In this document: positions 38,248 through 38,513 of the stretch, piece after piece
Numbering within the stretch: position 1 is the stretch's first letter
Layout: every line of letters begins with the position of its first letter
NCBI RefSeq assembly: GCF_018614095.1
Contig: NZ_JAGGOY010000087.1
Coordinates: 1 to 38,513 of the forward strand
Length of the DNA: 38,513 bases
Direction: 5' to 3'
Source: Streptomyces sp. ISL-87
GTDB lineage: Bacteria > Actinomycetota > Actinomycetes > Streptomycetales > Streptomycetaceae
Position numbers and translations under genes: made by a program
Notes under the pieces: model-generated
What the model was told of the DNA's origin: nothing
The model's input: only the letters and a program-made list of their open reading frames with translations
Database searches by the model: none

Positions 38248-38499
38248 ATGGGGCGACGTACGCAGGCGGACCGGGACGCGATCACCATCGAGATCGGCTA
38301 TGCCTTCCTCAGCGGGTGCCTGGCCGCCGCCCTCGTCTTCGGGGCGGTGTTCGGGCCCGCGCTCGCCTTCTCCCTCCCCCGCCCGGCGCGGCAGGCCCTC
38401 GCGGTGACGGGCGGGGTGCTGGCCGCCGTGGTGTTCCTGCTCCGCGTCACCCACATCCTGTGGCGCTTCGCCCGCCGCTCGGAGAACGACGGGCGCTAG
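38248..38499 (+). CDS. DUF6332-like two-helix small membrane protein
   Basis: 83 residues. A basic RRTQADRDAITIEIGYAF start leads into two membrane helices (about 17-40 and 48-66), and the Arg-rich end RFARRSENDGR lies inside. It resembles DUF6332, a small Streptomyces membrane family of unknown function. A repeated GTGACxCTGC motif lies just upstream (38,214 and 38,234). The gene is complete and ends 14 bases before the right edge. Confidence 0.7.
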   Translation: MGRRTQADRDAITIEIGYAFLSGCLAAALVFGAVFGPALAFSLPRPARQALAVTGGVLAAVVFLLRVTHILWRFARRSENDGR

Positions 38500-38513
38500 T
38501 GCCGTGGCCGGAA

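Overview
The window is a very GC-rich chromosomal segment that reads as Streptomyces. The evidence is strong third-position G/C, GTG and ATG starts, only one TTA codon found in an intact gene, Streptomyces-typical families (streptophobe-like, DUF6777-like, DUF6643-like, Rv1733c-like, DUF6332-like), a mycothiol-dependent enzyme, and a perfect 16-bp ParB site (parS) at 956-971. In Streptomyces parS sites cluster around oriC, so this is probably core, origin-side chromosome. I see no rRNA, tRNA, IS element, integrase or CRISPR array. All assignments were made by reading motifs; no search was run.

Left part (1-8.4 kb): the end of a secreted or lipoprotein gene, a small membrane protein carrying parS, a DUF6777-like protein with a long repeat stalk, a streptophobe-like membrane protein, and a tightly coupled leftward operon: double-FHA ABC exporter, then an SH3-like protein, then a cytosolic Ser/Thr kinase. 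This looks like a phosphorylation-controlled transporter unit.

8.5-16.3 kb: zinc-type CDF exporter, Nudix hydrolase, a TTA-containing Tm-1-like/UPF0261 gene, a transmembrane Ser/Thr kinase coupled by ATGA overlap to a membrane partner with a similar outer domain, a GNAT-AAA+ fusion on the opposite strand, and a secreted trypsin-like protease with a collagen-like Gly-X-Ala insert.

16.3-24.7 kb: apolipoprotein N-acyltransferase coupled to a second Nudix protein, a PH-like membrane protein, a VOC protein expressed from a SoxR/MerR-type promoter as a probable leaderless mRNA, then a zone with signs of gene decay. That zone holds a start-less gene remnant, an intact ADP-ribosylglycohydrolase, a 5'-truncated ABC-F gene behind a promoter flanked by two operator-like dyads, and a blasticidin-S-deaminase-like gene with a frameshifted tail coupled to a glutamate-racemase-like gene. 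An orphan hopanoid-type glycosyltransferase (HpnB) follows.

24.7-38.5 kb: a micro-ORF with a strong hairpin, a leaderless DUF6643-like gene, a MOSC protein, an Rv1733c-like protein, a large beta-helix/AAA+ fusion convergent with a polytopic membrane alpha/beta hydrolase, an SRPBCC protein, a CysK2-like PLP enzyme, an anti-sigma-type ATPase, a ROK regulator, an AlkB-type dioxygenase, a mycothiol-dependent isomerase-family protein and a small membrane protein. Most of these are single genes, so the window holds several small modules and not one large operon.
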